59,958 bases of DNA. It comes from Planctomycetota bacterium. GTDB taxonomy: Bacteria; Planctomycetota; Uabimicrobiia; Uabimicrobiales; Uabimicrobiaceae. This document shows positions 42,286-51,826 of this stretch, one piece after another. The stretch lies in assembly GCA_029260735.1 (NCBI GenBank), contig JAJDCR010000045.1, forward strand, positions 1 to 59,958. Direction: 5' to 3'. The position numbers and the translations under genes are program-made. The notes under the pieces are model-generated. The model had not been told where the DNA came from. It was given only the letters and a program-made list of their open reading frames with translations, and did not search any database. Position 1 is the stretch's first letter, and every line of letters begins with the position of its first letter.

Positions 42286-43056
42286 TTATTCCTCTCTATA
42301 TTTTAAAGCACCATTTTCCCAAGCGAGATAAGATATTTTTTGTCCCACGCATTCAGGTAAGACATAAACTTGCTTAGGAGATTCTGGATTCCCCAAGTTC
42401 ATCACTTGAGGTTGGTGGATATGCCCACAAATAAGAGCATCCGCCTTAGCTTGACTTAGTATTTTATCCATATAGTCTCGGCTTAGAGACATTTCTTTTT
42501 TCTCTTTTCCTTGAATAGCCTTTTGGCTTGCTTGGCGAAATTTTTGTCCAATTTTAACACAGGCTTGGCTAGGGAGAAGACGAGAAAGTAAGTAAATAAA
42601 GCGACTTTGTAGTATACTCTTCATCTTCAAATAGTTAACATCGTCTAAGCAAAGTCCATCGCCATGAAAAAGAAGAAATTTCTTCTCACCTAAATAGAGA
42701 GATTTACCGTCTACAATCACTCCACCTCCCAAGCGTTTACGAAAAAACCAAGAAAAAAGAAAATCGCGGTTGCCATTCAAGAAAAACAATCGTTGAGTGG
42801 ATGTTATTTCTTGCAATTGGCGTAAAAAAGAACGGACAGTTCCCACATAACCTTGGGCATTTCCTGCCCAAAAATTAAAGAGATCCCCCATAATAAAAAT
42901 AGTATAACCTTGGCCCAGTTTTTTCTCTAAAAAATGAATGAACACTTCCATTCGATCGACTTCATCTAAATCGATATGTAAATCTGCGACAAAGATATAA
43001 GAAGTATTGAGTTGAGGAAGTTTTCTTAAGGTTTGAGGTAGTGTGGTGTCTTCCAT
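42286..43056 (-). CDS. lpxH: UDP-2,3-diacylglucosamine hydrolase-like metallophosphoesterase
   Basis: About 256 residues from ATG 43056, chosen because aaaagga lies 5 bases upstream; longer frames reach into clpA. The calcineurin-like metal-site motifs are DLHID, GDLFNFW, GNRDF (Asn-Arg-Asp where Asn-His-Asp is common), FHGDGL and CGHIHQPQ. LpxH cleaves UDP-diacylglucosamine to lipid X in lipid A synthesis at the inner membrane, which fits an LPS-bearing cell. GNRDF is the form found in LpxH itself, supporting the call over other phosphoesterases. Confidence 0.82.
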   Translation of the reverse strand: MEDTTLPQTLRKLPQLNTSYIFVADLHIDLDEVDRMEVFIHFLEKKLGQGYTIFIMGDLFNFWAGNAQGYVGTVRSFLRQLQEITSTQRLFFLNGNRDFLFSWFFRKRLGGGVIVDGKSLYLGEKKFLLFHGDGLCLDDVNYLKMKSILQSRFIYLLSRLLPSQACVKIGQKFRQASQKAIQGKEKKEMSLSRDYMDKILSQAKADALICGHIHQPQVMNLGNPESPKQVYVLPECVGQKISYLAWENGALKYREE

Positions 43057-43084
43057 AGTATCCTTTTTTCTAAGCATCTGAGAG

Positions 43085-45484
43085 TTAGGAGTCAGAGACC
43101 TTAACAGGATTCTTTCTATAATCAAAAAGAAGCTTACTCTCCTGAGAAGTGATCATTATTTCACTATTTTCTTCTAGTCTATCGGCAAGAATTTCTTCTG
43201 AAATTACTTTGCTAATTTCTCGTTGAATTGTCCGAGCGAGAGGCCGAGCACCATAGCGAGAATCATAGCCTTTTTTAGCTAAGTAACAACGAGCAGAGGA
43301 ATCCAAAACAACACGAACCTTCCTTGGAATCATTCTTTGATTGAGCTGAGTAATAAGTTTATCGACAATTTTTTCCATTAATTTTAAAGTAATGGGGTTA
43401 AAAAGGATAATCTCTGTTAAGCGGTTGCGAAACTCAGGAGTGAACATATCTTCAATCGACTTTAAACTATCCAAGCGCCTATCCTGTAAAGGATTAAATC
43501 CAATTGCATCCGAAGCTAAATCACGCGCTCCAGTGTTTGTTGTCATAATTAAAATTACATTCCGAAAATCTGTCTTACGCCCATTGTTATCCGTTAGGGT
43601 AGCATGATCCATCACTTGGAGCAAGAGATTAAATACATCGGGATGAGCTTTTTCAATCTCATCTAAGAGCAAAACGGCATGTGGTGTGCGATGAATGGCA
43701 TCGGTTAAAAGCCCTCCCTGATCAAACCCTACATAACCAGGGGGAGCCCCTATTAAACGAGAAACTGTGTGCTTTTCCATGTACTCACTCATATCATAGC
43801 GAATTAGATCCACTCCTAGAGTTTCCGAAAGTTGCCTACTCAGCTCCGTTTTTCCCACCCCAGTAGGACCTGCAAAAAGAAAAGATCCTACTGGTCGGTC
43901 TGGTTCATTAAGGCCCGATCGAGCCAGCTTAATAGCAGATACCAGTTTTTCAATAATTTCATCTTGTCCAAATATTTTTGCTTTTAGCTTGGTCGAAAGA
44001 TCTCGCAGCTTCGGTTTTTCATCTCGCTGCATAGTTTGAGGAGGAATTTTTGCCACAAGAGAGATAATTTCTTCAATGTGAGAAGCATTGATCAAAGGAA
44101 CCTCTGATTCTTCTTTTACAAGTAGTTTGCGAGTAGCCCCTGCTTCATCCAAGATATCAATAGCCTTATCAGGAAGAAAACGATCATTGATATATTTGGC
44201 CGAAAGCTCCGCAATCGTTCGCAAAGCTTCTTCGCTGTACTTCACTTGATGAAATTCTTCGTAGTGCTTTTTTAGTCCTTGGAGAATCAAATAAGTCTCC
44301 TCGACACTAGGCTCTGCTATTTCTACTTTTTGAAAGCGCCGAGAAAGAGCTCTGTCTTTTTCAAAATAAGTTTTGAATTCGTGATAAGTGGTCGAACCAA
44401 GGCAAGTGATTTCACCATTAGCAAGAGAAGGCTTTAATATATTGGAGGCATCTAAAGTTCCTCCCGAAGCTGCTCCTGCTCCAATAATTGTATGGATTTC
44501 ATCAATAAAAAGTGCAGCTTGTTTTTTTTGCCCGATAGCTTGTATAACTGCTTTTAGACGTTCCTCAAACTGCCCTCGGAATTTTGTTCCTGCGACTAGA
44601 AATCCCATATCTAAAGCATAAATAGTCATGTTTTGAAGTATTTTAGGAACCTCTTTTTTGACAATTTTATAAGCTAGGCCTTCCACTACAGCAGTTTTTC
44701 CAACTCCTGGATCTCCCACTAAAATAGGATTATTTTTTTTACGCCGAGCAAGAATACGGATAATCCTTTGGATTTCATCTTCCCGACCAATCAAAGGATC
44801 GATTTTTCCAGCGTCAGCCCTTTCGTTAAGATTACTACAAAAACTATCCAAAGGGTCCGCTGTTTTATCTTCTCCTGCTCCCATTTCACTAATAAAGGCT
44901 TCTTCAGGAGATTTACTATCCTTGCCTACTTTGTGAGAAATATAACGAACAATATCTCCACGTCTCAATTTCTGTTGGGATAAGAAATAGACAGCGTAAG
45001 ACTCTGGCTCTTGAAACATCGCCACGAGAATATTATTTCCTTGGATTTCTTTCTGACCAGATTGAGCGACATGCCGAGCTGCAATTGCCAGAATTCTTTG
45101 AACAGACAAGGTAAACATAGCCTCTACTTTACTTTGAGAAAAAGAAGCTTCTTCTGACAAATCTTCTCCCTTAGATTCACTAAAAGATTCACTAAAAGAT
45201 TCATCAAGAGATTCGCTAAAAGATTCATCAAAAGATTCACTAAGAGATTCATCAAAAGATAATCTATCTTGTGTTTCTGTTTGGGGAAGGAACTGCTCCA
45301 TAAAGTTTTCTAATTTTTCTCGGAGCTCTTCCACATCAACCGAACAATTTATTAAAGTATCCTGGGTTTCTGAATCAAAAGTTAGAGCGTACAATATATG
45401 CTCTAATGTAATAAATTGATGCTTACGTTTAGAAGCATATTTATAAGCTCGATCAAAAGTGATTTCTAATTCTTTGCTAATCAT
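43085..45484 (-). CDS. clpA: ATP-dependent Clp protease ATP-binding subunit ClpA
   Basis: 799 residues from ATG 45484 (MISKELEITFDRAYKYA, the usual ClpA start); an upstream extension would overlap clpS heavily. N-domain repeats lie at 1-145, split by a Ser/Glu/Asp-rich insert at about 75-110. There are two AAA+ modules with Walker A GDPGVGKT and GPTGVGKT, and Walker B LFIDEIH and VLLLDEIE. An IGF loop (DAIGFNPLQ) predicts docking to ClpP. It unfolds substrates for ClpP, including N-degron proteins delivered by ClpS, encoded just upstream with a 4-base gap. No clpP gene is in the window. Confidence 0.93.
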   Translation of the reverse strand: MISKELEITFDRAYKYASKRKHQFITLEHILYALTFDSETQDTLINCSVDVEELREKLENFMEQFLPQTETQDRLSFDESLSESFDESFSESLDESFSESFSESKGEDLSEEASFSQSKVEAMFTLSVQRILAIAARHVAQSGQKEIQGNNILVAMFQEPESYAVYFLSQQKLRRGDIVRYISHKVGKDSKSPEEAFISEMGAGEDKTADPLDSFCSNLNERADAGKIDPLIGREDEIQRIIRILARRKKNNPILVGDPGVGKTAVVEGLAYKIVKKEVPKILQNMTIYALDMGFLVAGTKFRGQFEERLKAVIQAIGQKKQAALFIDEIHTIIGAGAASGGTLDASNILKPSLANGEITCLGSTTYHEFKTYFEKDRALSRRFQKVEIAEPSVEETYLILQGLKKHYEEFHQVKYSEEALRTIAELSAKYINDRFLPDKAIDILDEAGATRKLLVKEESEVPLINASHIEEIISLVAKIPPQTMQRDEKPKLRDLSTKLKAKIFGQDEIIEKLVSAIKLARSGLNEPDRPVGSFLFAGPTGVGKTELSRQLSETLGVDLIRYDMSEYMEKHTVSRLIGAPPGYVGFDQGGLLTDAIHRTPHAVLLLDEIEKAHPDVFNLLLQVMDHATLTDNNGRKTDFRNVILIMTTNTGARDLASDAIGFNPLQDRRLDSLKSIEDMFTPEFRNRLTEIILFNPITLKLMEKIVDKLITQLNQRMIPRKVRVVLDSSARCYLAKKGYDSRYGARPLARTIQREISKVISEEILADRLEENSEIMITSQESKLLFDYRKNPVKVSDS
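45174..45264. repeat. Tandem coding repeat inside clpA
   Basis: About seven units of agattcatcaaa/agattcactaaa (12 bp) code for repeated SESF/DESF/DESL peptides between the two halves of the ClpA N-domain. Unit number is likely to vary by slippage in multiples of 12 bp, keeping the frame. Confidence 0.75.
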
Positions 45485-45488
45485 GGGG

Positions 45489-45803
45489 CTAAATCTCCAC
45501 CGCTTCCATTGTACAACGTAAAGCACATTCATATTCTTCAGACAGTTTTTCTACTTGACGAATACAAGTGGAAGCAACTTCATAGGTATAAATTCCCACC
45601 ACAGAAACCCCTTTAGTATGAGCTTCTAGCATAATACGGCGCCCCTCCTCCATCGATTTACGAAAAACGATCTCTAAAACTAAAACAACAAATTCTCGTA
45701 AAGTATAATGATCGTTGTGGAGAAGTATTTTATACATTTTTGGTTTTTCCAATTGAATCTCTTCTTCGACTAAGAGATCCTCATCAAAATCAAATGTATC
45801 CAT
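45489..45803 (-). CDS. clpS: ATP-dependent Clp protease adaptor ClpS
   Basis: 104 residues. A disordered acidic N-terminus precedes the core PKMYKILLHNDHYTLREFVV, with LEAHTKGVSVVGIYTYEVA. ClpS binds proteins with bulky N-terminal residues and hands them to ClpA. The pocket residues read NDHYT where NDDYT is usual, and REFV where MEFV is usual, so N-degron specificity may be shifted. His in EAHTKG is conserved. It lies directly upstream of clpA, the standard pairing. Confidence 0.92.
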   Translation of the reverse strand: MDTFDFDEDLLVEEEIQLEKPKMYKILLHNDHYTLREFVVLVLEIVFRKSMEEGRRIMLEAHTKGVSVVGIYTYEVASTCIRQVEKLSEEYECALRCTMEAVEI

Positions 45804-45824
45804 AGTATTTCCTTTTCAGAATCA

Positions 45825-46970
45825 TTATTTGTTCTCCGACAATTTAAAGGGAGATAGTCGTTTACATTCCCCCATTATATCATTTATCGCTTCGGTTTCC
45901 TGGTCAATATATTCTTGGATAATTTTTTTTAAAAGGGGATGAAAAATCCAATGAGCACTGTAGGTGTATTCGGGAAGAAATCCTCGAGAAATTTTATGCT
46001 CTCCTTGGGCTCCGGCTTCAAATAGCTGAATCTTCTCTTTGATCGCGTACTCGATCAAAGCATAATAACAAAGCTCAAAGTGAAGGCAATTGTGCTGGTC
46101 ACATCCTCCCCAATATCTACCATAAAGATGATTATTTTTACGAAAGCTAAGTGAACCTGCTATGTACTGAGAAGAACCTTTTCTTTTTGCTAGTGCTAAA
46201 ACAGTATAAGAGCTCATTTTTTTTGCAATGTCTTCAAAAAAGCTTTTTTTCAGATAGGCTTGGGCATATTTTTGATAGGTGGTTTGCTGATAGAAAGTGT
46301 ACATGGCTTCCCAGTGCTCATCTTGAATATGCTCTCCCTCTAGAATTTGAATATCAACCCCTTCTTGCCCTCTGCTTCTTTCTCTTTTCACTTGGTTCCG
46401 TTTTTTCGCTTTAAGTTCACCAAGATAATCAGAGAAAGTTTCATATCCTTTGTTATGCCAATGGAACTGATGGGTATAGCGACTCATCGCTCCTTTTTTT
46501 TCTAGGCATTTCATTTCTTCAGGAAGGGTAAAAAGCCAATGTAAAGAAGACACTTTTTTCTTCTGAGCCTCTTCTAAAACAGCTGAAATTAAACAATCAG
46601 AAATCTTTTCATAATTAGCCTCTGGATGGACGAGAAGGCGACTTCCGGTAGCCGGAGTGTAGGGAACAGCAACAACTAACTTGGGAAAATAAGGCAGTCC
46701 AATTTGTTGGTAAATATATGACCAGTTCCAGTCAAAAATATACTCTCCATAAGAGTTATCTTTCCAATAGAGAGGAACCGCCCCGACCAGTTTTTGGTTT
46801 TCTTCCACAGTAACAAAATGAGGAACCCAACCACTTTCTTTTCCTACACTAGAAGACCGCTCTAAGCTATGAAAAAAATCATACTCTAAAAAAGGATTGT
46901 TTTCGCCAATCAGACAATTCCATTCTTTTGGTGCGATCCCCTTTAGACTACTGTGAGTTGAGATCTTCAT
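45825..46970 (-). CDS. FemAB-like N-acyltransferase (COG3146/PF04339 type)
   Basis: 381 residues from ATG 46970 (gggag 9 bases upstream). The protein carries the family features NPFLEYDFFHSLE, YTPATGSRLLVHP, HWLFTLPEE, then KRNQVKRERSR, LYGRYWGGCD and FEAGAQGEHKISRGFLP. Relatives form a GNAT-fold group annotated as peptidoglycan biosynthesis/recognition proteins. The true acceptor is not established. It begins inside the 3' end of the PhnD-like gene (23-base overlap), and both are part of a minus-strand run from the lipoprotein at 50185 down to lpxH/nadE. Confidence 0.8.
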   Translation of the reverse strand: MKISTHSSLKGIAPKEWNCLIGENNPFLEYDFFHSLERSSSVGKESGWVPHFVTVEENQKLVGAVPLYWKDNSYGEYIFDWNWSYIYQQIGLPYFPKLVVAVPYTPATGSRLLVHPEANYEKISDCLISAVLEEAQKKKVSSLHWLFTLPEEMKCLEKKGAMSRYTHQFHWHNKGYETFSDYLGELKAKKRNQVKRERSRGQEGVDIQILEGEHIQDEHWEAMYTFYQQTTYQKYAQAYLKKSFFEDIAKKMSSYTVLALAKRKGSSQYIAGSLSFRKNNHLYGRYWGGCDQHNCLHFELCYYALIEYAIKEKIQLFEAGAQGEHKISRGFLPEYTYSAHWIFHPLLKKIIQEYIDQETEAINDIMGECKRLSPFKLSENK

Positions 46971-47796
46971 TAGCAACGGCTCCCTTTCCTAAATCATGAA
47001 ATTCTTTCAGGTTCTTTGCTCCTGTGGGAAAAGGGATCATGGGCTCATAACAGTCTAAAGTTAAAAAGTCAATCCCTTCCAGCAGTAGATTTTGGCGTAT
47101 TTTTTTGAGCTGAGAGTCTTGCATTGTTTTAGCCAAAGCACTTTGGAGTTTATCGACCAAATCTTCGGGAGTTTGTTTTCCTGTCACATAAGGAGGAGAG
47201 GGTAAAGACGGAGTTTGGGCAATAATTTTAATGCTTGCCAGTAAGTCTTGGCGATATTTCTGAAATAAGGCGTAACTCACGCAATCAATCGCAGCCACAT
47301 CGGCAGCTCCTTTTTGTATAGATAAGAGACTATTTTCGTGAGAGCCACTAACACTAACTTGCTCAAAAAAATGATTTTCTCGAGCGAAAGGAGCAATCAG
47401 TAAGCGTAGAGAATTCATTCCAGAGTGAGAAGTCGGATTATTGATGACACAGTGTTTTCCAAAAAGCTCTGGCAATGATTGAATCGGGCTATCCTTATGG
47501 ACAACAATGAAACTCTTGTAGTTGCTACTAGAACAACCTTTGGCTTCATAACGAGGAGTTCCTAATAATCTCAAACAGTGCTTGTAAGACAAAACCACAT
47601 CATAGCCACAAGCTTGCCCAAAAAGAAAATTCGAAGAACTCCATTGTTTTTCATAAGGAATTGTACGATTCAGCTTTTGAGGAAGTTGAGAAACTCCCTC
47701 TTCTTGGAGGTACGAGGTTAGACCCGACCAAAATTGATCTGTGGACTCTTGAATTTCAGGTAGGTCATACCAAGGTAAACTAGCAATCCATTGCAT
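46948..47796 (-). CDS. PhnD-like periplasmic binding-fold protein
   Basis: 282 residues from ATG 47796 (MQWIASLPWYDLPEIQES), overlapping the aminotransferase end by 17 bases. It resembles phosphate/phosphonate-type substrate-binding proteins (CGYDVVLSYKHCLRLLGTPR; SFIVVHKDSPIQSL; HCVINNPTSHSGMNSLRLL; GAADVAAIDCVSYALF). It has no visible signal peptide with this start and no ABC permease or ATPase beside it, so it may act in the cytoplasm or as an orphan. The ligand is unknown. An upstream start giving a hydrophobic N-terminus would lie within the aminotransferase gene and lacks support. Confidence 0.7.
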   Translation of the reverse strand: MQWIASLPWYDLPEIQESTDQFWSGLTSYLQEEGVSQLPQKLNRTIPYEKQWSSSNFLFGQACGYDVVLSYKHCLRLLGTPRYEAKGCSSSNYKSFIVVHKDSPIQSLPELFGKHCVINNPTSHSGMNSLRLLIAPFARENHFFEQVSVSGSHENSLLSIQKGAADVAAIDCVSYALFQKYRQDLLASIKIIAQTPSLPSPPYVTGKQTPEDLVDKLQSALAKTMQDSQLKKIRQNLLLEGIDFLTLDCYEPMIPFPTGAKNLKEFHDLGKGAVANEDLNSQ

Positions 47797-48958
47797 TTTG
47801 TAATAAGGGGTTAATCCTGGTAATGGCTTCCTTGAGCAGAGCTGGAGGAACCGAAGTATAGCAAAGACGTACAAAACACTCAAAGTTATGACCAAAGACA
47901 CGTCCTGGTGATAAAGCAACTCCCACATCTAAGCAACGATGAAGAAAGGCTTCGACATCATCAGTTGACAGAACCCCCAAAGGACGTAAATCAATAAAAA
48001 CAAATCCTCCTGCCTGAGGAGAAAAGTATTTTCCCTGAAGGTGCTCTTGAGTGACATCGGCTCCCTCAACATAAGAATCCAAAATTTTTGTTAGATCATT
48101 GTTCACAAGACAAGCTAAGGCCATGAACTGAGCTGGAATTCCTGTATGGTAGGTACTATGAGAAATAAGACCTCTCACATTTCCTGTAAACTTAGGCGGG
48201 GTAACCAAATACCCTACTCTATGTCCAGCCAAAGCAAAACTCTTTGAGAAAGATCCTACTGTTAAGCACCTAGAAAATGCTCGCTCATCCTGTGCAATAG
48301 GAGAAAAAGATTCTCCCCAACAAAGATCAGCGTAAACGATATCGCAAAGCAGCCAAAGCTCATTTTTTTCTGCTATCCGAGTAAGAACATTTCGATAAGA
48401 GGAAGGATAAACAAAACCACTCGGGTTGTTCGGATCGCAAAAATAAATTCCTGCAGTGCGAGCGTTTATCTTTTGAGAAAGACGCTCCTCAAACTCATGT
48501 TCATCAGAAGGAATCCCATCACTACCAACCGGAACTTCTACGACCTTGACTCCCCGACGCTGAAGAATACCAACAATCAAAGGCCAAGAAGGAGTCAATA
48601 TAATAACTTCATCTCCCGGGTCAAAAAGAGCTTCCACCGCAATGGAAAGCCCTCCCGTTGCCCCAGGAGTAATAAAAACATTGTCTTTTGCGACAGACCA
48701 AGAGTAAGACTCTTTTAAATAGTTAGCTGTTTTTTCTCTCAGAGAGGGCAAACCTTGGATAGCTCCATACCGATGAAGAATCTCTGTATTTTTCGTAATT
48801 TCGCAAGAAACTACCGGAGGAGACAAAAAAGTATCTCCGATGTGCAGAGGAATAAGTTCCCCTTTAGCGCTCAGTTCGGCCATGCGTTTAGCAAATGGCC
48901 CGAATGTCGTCGCTCGTAAATTTTGAGTAACATCACTTATTGCCGGAAAGCGAGGCAT
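47780..48958 (-). CDS. PLP-dependent aminotransferase, class I/II
   Basis: 392 residues, fold-type I aminotransferase. It shows the cofactor-binding TPGATGGLSIAVEAL, NNPSG (177-181), DIVYADLCW, and the PLP Lys239 in GSFSKSFALAGHRVGYL. Arg near the C-terminus (FVRLCYT) fits carboxylate binding, as in aspartate-type enzymes. The amino donor and product cannot be fixed from sequence. It lies 3 bases after the DUF6134-like lipoprotein and overlaps the PhnD-like gene, so it is part of one operon. Confidence 0.85.
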   Translation of the reverse strand: MPRFPAISDVTQNLRATTFGPFAKRMAELSAKGELIPLHIGDTFLSPPVVSCEITKNTEILHRYGAIQGLPSLREKTANYLKESYSWSVAKDNVFITPGATGGLSIAVEALFDPGDEVIILTPSWPLIVGILQRRGVKVVEVPVGSDGIPSDEHEFEERLSQKINARTAGIYFCDPNNPSGFVYPSSYRNVLTRIAEKNELWLLCDIVYADLCWGESFSPIAQDERAFSRCLTVGSFSKSFALAGHRVGYLVTPPKFTGNVRGLISHSTYHTGIPAQFMALACLVNNDLTKILDSYVEGADVTQEHLQGKYFSPQAGGFVFIDLRPLGVLSTDDVEAFLHRCLDVGVALSPGRVFGHNFECFVRLCYTSVPPALLKEAITRINPLLQNAMDC

Positions 48959-48961
48959 AGA

Positions 48962-50185
48962 TCATTGCTTTTCTAGGGCTTTGCGGAGAATAATTTCTAC
49001 CGGATAGCCAAGTAAATTATCTTTTTGTTTGTGTAAAATGCCTTTGTCATTAAACCAGAACTTCCATTCACTACCCTGCAATTGCCAAATTTGACAATTA
49101 ACTTTATTTCTGGTTGAATTTAGATTCTCTCTTCCTAGTGATAAGGCTGCAAAGCTTTTCTGTTCTCCTGTTTGTGGATTAAGCATTATCACCTTCTCTT
49201 TATTTTTAAGAAAGTAAGACAAATTCCAGGCATTGTTTGTTGTTGTGATAAAAGCCCTACTCTGTTTCCCATTAGGGCCTAAACCAGAAAGCTCTCCATT
49301 TTCGCTTACTAAGCTCAACTCAAAAACCTCTCCATTGTTATCTGTCCAACTTTGAAGACTAAGAAGTTGCTCATTTTTCCATACCTCTTCGCATGTATGT
49401 TTTTGATAGAAAGAGAAAAGCCAAAGGAAAGTGACTTGAATTTCGATCTCTGATCTCATTATCGTCATCTCTCCGTCGCATTCTATTACAAGTTTTTGCT
49501 TACCTGCTTTTTCTCCATCAACAAACACATCATAGAAATAGATACCTTCATATTCTTCATAGATATTCAAAATTCCGAAAGTTGTTTTTGCGAAATTTTC
49601 TTGCTTATCGTAGCTATTTAAAACGCTTTCTTCTTGATTCTTTAAAACGTCTTTCTTCGTAATAAACTGTTCTTCTTTTTCTTTTGGTAAAGAGTCTAAG
49701 GATATTTTCTTTGCCAAAGAAAGCTCTTTTGGTTTTTCTCTTTTTTCAAAAAGAAAATCTTCTGTTATAAAAGATTTTTTTTCTTTCTTATTGAGAGTGA
49801 TTGAAGACTTTGTTTGGAAATCAGAAGAAAGAGTTTCTGCTGCAGTAATAGGAAGCTCACTTTTTTCATCTATCTTTATTGTAACAGATTTTTCTACAGA
49901 GGGACTTTTTTTTTCTATCTTCTCGACCAAAAAATTTCTTTTAATTAATCTGGAGGAAAATTTTTTTTCATCAAGTACACTCTTCGGGTTCTTTTGAAAA
50001 GTGTACTCTTCTTGGTGAAGAGAGTTTGCTAAACGATTTTTACTTTTCAAAAGACAGCTCGTTTTCTTTTCTTCAAGTTTTTTATCAATGGATGCAGTGT
50101 TCTTTGGAGAACTCATGTTTTGGCAAGAAATCAAGAAGAAAATAGAGCAGCCGAGAAAGCAAAAAACATTTTTTAAAAAAAACAT
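48962..50185 (-). CDS. Lipoprotein with C-terminal DUF6134-like domain
   Basis: 407 residues. The signal peptide ends in lipobox LISC (Cys21). Residues about 25-205 are low-complexity, rich in Lys, Ser and Glu, probably an extended tether. Residues about 205-407 form a beta-rich domain (GIYFYDVFVDGEKAGKQKLV; WTDNNGEVFELSL; IWQLQGSEWKFWFNDKGILH) resembling DUF6134 periplasmic proteins. No enzymatic role is known. It heads the minus-strand operon; the 225 bases before it form the divergent promoter region with pdxH. Confidence 0.7.
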   Translation of the reverse strand: MFFLKNVFCFLGCSIFFLISCQNMSSPKNTASIDKKLEEKKTSCLLKSKNRLANSLHQEEYTFQKNPKSVLDEKKFSSRLIKRNFLVEKIEKKSPSVEKSVTIKIDEKSELPITAAETLSSDFQTKSSITLNKKEKKSFITEDFLFEKREKPKELSLAKKISLDSLPKEKEEQFITKKDVLKNQEESVLNSYDKQENFAKTTFGILNIYEEYEGIYFYDVFVDGEKAGKQKLVIECDGEMTIMRSEIEIQVTFLWLFSFYQKHTCEEVWKNEQLLSLQSWTDNNGEVFELSLVSENGELSGLGPNGKQSRAFITTTNNAWNLSYFLKNKEKVIMLNPQTGEQKSFAALSLGRENLNSTRNKVNCQIWQLQGSEWKFWFNDKGILHKQKDNLLGYPVEIILRKALEKQ

Positions 50186-50410
50186 GATAGATACGCCTTA
50201 ATTGGATTAGGACATTTAGCAAAAATATCTCTTTCAAAAAGAGTACACAAAATTATTATGCCAAAGACATACTTATGTAAATATACTACAATTATCTCTA
50301 GAATGCAAATTATATTAAACATTTACTATAATTTTGTTGAAAATATTCTCCTATTCAGGTAAAGTCTTATCCATACTATCCTAATTTACATTCTCAGGAG
50401 AAAATCCAAT

Positions 50411-51049
50411 ATGCAAAGCTTCATTGCCACTCGTAGAGAGTACAACAGGAAGAAGCTATCAGAAACAGAGATGTGTACTCATCCGATGGACCAATTTAAT
50501 ATTTGGTTTGAAGAGGCTTTAGCTTACGATATTGTGGAAGCAAATGCCATGGCCCTAGCCACATCTAATCAATCTGGTCAGCCCAGTGTTCGTATGGTTT
50601 TGCTTAAGAATTATGACTCCCAAGGTTTTGCTTTTTACACCAACTATGGAAGCAGGAAAGCAAAAGATTTGGAGCAAAACCCTAACGCATCTCTTATGTT
50701 TTGGTGGGGTCCTTTAGAAAGACAAATTCGAGTTGAAGGGAAGGTAGAGAAAACATCCGATAGTGAGTCCGATAAATACTTTTCTACTCGTACTAAGATG
50801 TCCCGTTTAGCAGCGATTGCTTCTCCTCAAAGCCAGATCATAAGGGAGAGAAAAGAGCTATTAGATCATTTTGAAAAAGTTTGCCAAGAACACAAAGAAA
50901 AATCCATAGTGCGTCCTAAAAGCTGGGGAGGATACCGGATTTTCCCCTCTATGGTAGAGTTTTGGCAAGGAGGAGAGCACCGTTTACACGACAGAATTAG
51001 GTACCAATTAACAGAAGGTTCCTGGCACCTAGATCGTCTGGCTCCTTAG
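50411..51049 (+). CDS. pdxH: Pyridoxamine 5'-phosphate oxidase
   Basis: 212 residues. An FMN enzyme that oxidises pyridoxine- or pyridoxamine-phosphate to PLP. Hallmarks are MALATSNQSGQPSVRMVLLK, FYTNYGSRKAKDLEQNP, LMFWWGPLERQIRVEGK, and the C-terminal substrate-binding RPKSWGGYRIFPSMVEFWQG ... RLHDRIRY ... WHLDRLAP. Full length. Ribosome binding site caggag. It precedes the ABC transporter genes by 9 bases and supplies the cofactor used by enzymes such as the nearby aminotransferase. Confidence 0.95.
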   Translation: MQSFIATRREYNRKKLSETEMCTHPMDQFNIWFEEALAYDIVEANAMALATSNQSGQPSVRMVLLKNYDSQGFAFYTNYGSRKAKDLEQNPNASLMFWWGPLERQIRVEGKVEKTSDSESDKYFSTRTKMSRLAAIASPQSQIIRERKELLDHFEKVCQEHKEKSIVRPKSWGGYRIFPSMVEFWQGGEHRLHDRIRYQLTEGSWHLDRLAP

Positions 51050-51058
51050 GAAAAAGCT

Positions 51059-51826
51059 ATGAATGACATAAATCAGATGAATCAGATGAATGACACAAAT
51101 AATGTAAATAATAACAGGGTGGTCTTAAAAAATATTAGCAAGTTTTATTGGGAAGGAGAGAAGCGCCTGGATATATTGAAGGATATTCAAGTAGAGTTTC
51201 CTCCTGGAAAGTTTATTGCCCTGATCGGCAAAAGTGGCTCGGGAAAAAGTACTCTTCTTAATCTTATCAGTGGCATAGACACTCCTAGCGAGGGAGAAAT
51301 TGAAATAGGCTCCTTTTCCTTAACTCGTTTGACAGAGAAAGAGAGAACGCTTTTTCGTCGCAATCATATCGGGATTATTTTCCAATTTTTCAACCTAATT
51401 CCCACCTTGACTGTCCTTGAAAATGTTACTTTATGCCAAGAGCTAGGCGGATATAACAGTGCTCAAGACAGAAAAGAAGCTCTCCAAATATTAGAGCAAG
51501 TCGGCCTGGGAGAAAAAGCTCAGAGTTTCCCCGATCGTCTTTCAGGAGGAGAACAGCAGAGGGTTTCCATTGCTCGAGCTTTGGCTCATAAACCTTCTCT
51601 CATTATCGCCGACGAACCAACAGGAAACTTGGATGTAGAAACGGGAAAAGTAGTCCTAGATCTTCTAATCAAACTTGTCCGAGAAAATGGAAAAACCTTA
51701 ATCATGGCAACTCATAGCTTAGAAGTTCTCTCTTTGGCTGACCAAGCTTACACCATTAAAAATTCACAGCTTGCTCCTGCTAACAAAAACTTTTCGGACA
51801 ATATCCTAGGAAAGGACGAAGATTGA
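51059..51826 (+). CDS. ABC transporter ATP-binding protein, LolD/MacB class
   Basis: 255 residues. Walker A GKSGSGKS (57-64), signature LSGGEQQRVSIARAL, Walker B SLIIADEPTGNLD and H-loop MATHS. The first 19 residues are Asn/Met-rich and variable. It belongs to the class pairing with FtsX-type permeases for mechanotransmission across the envelope. The stop overlaps the start of the permease gene by 4 bases (ttga), so the two are translationally coupled. With the downstream lipocalin-like gene it forms an Att-type set. Confidence 0.92.
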   Translation: MNDINQMNQMNDTNNVNNNRVVLKNISKFYWEGEKRLDILKDIQVEFPPGKFIALIGKSGSGKSTLLNLISGIDTPSEGEIEIGSFSLTRLTEKERTLFRRNHIGIIFQFFNLIPTLTVLENVTLCQELGGYNSAQDRKEALQILEQVGLGEKAQSFPDRLSGGEQQRVSIARALAHKPSLIIADEPTGNLDVETGKVVLDLLIKLVRENGKTLIMATHSLEVLSLADQAYTIKNSQLAPANKNFSDNILGKDED

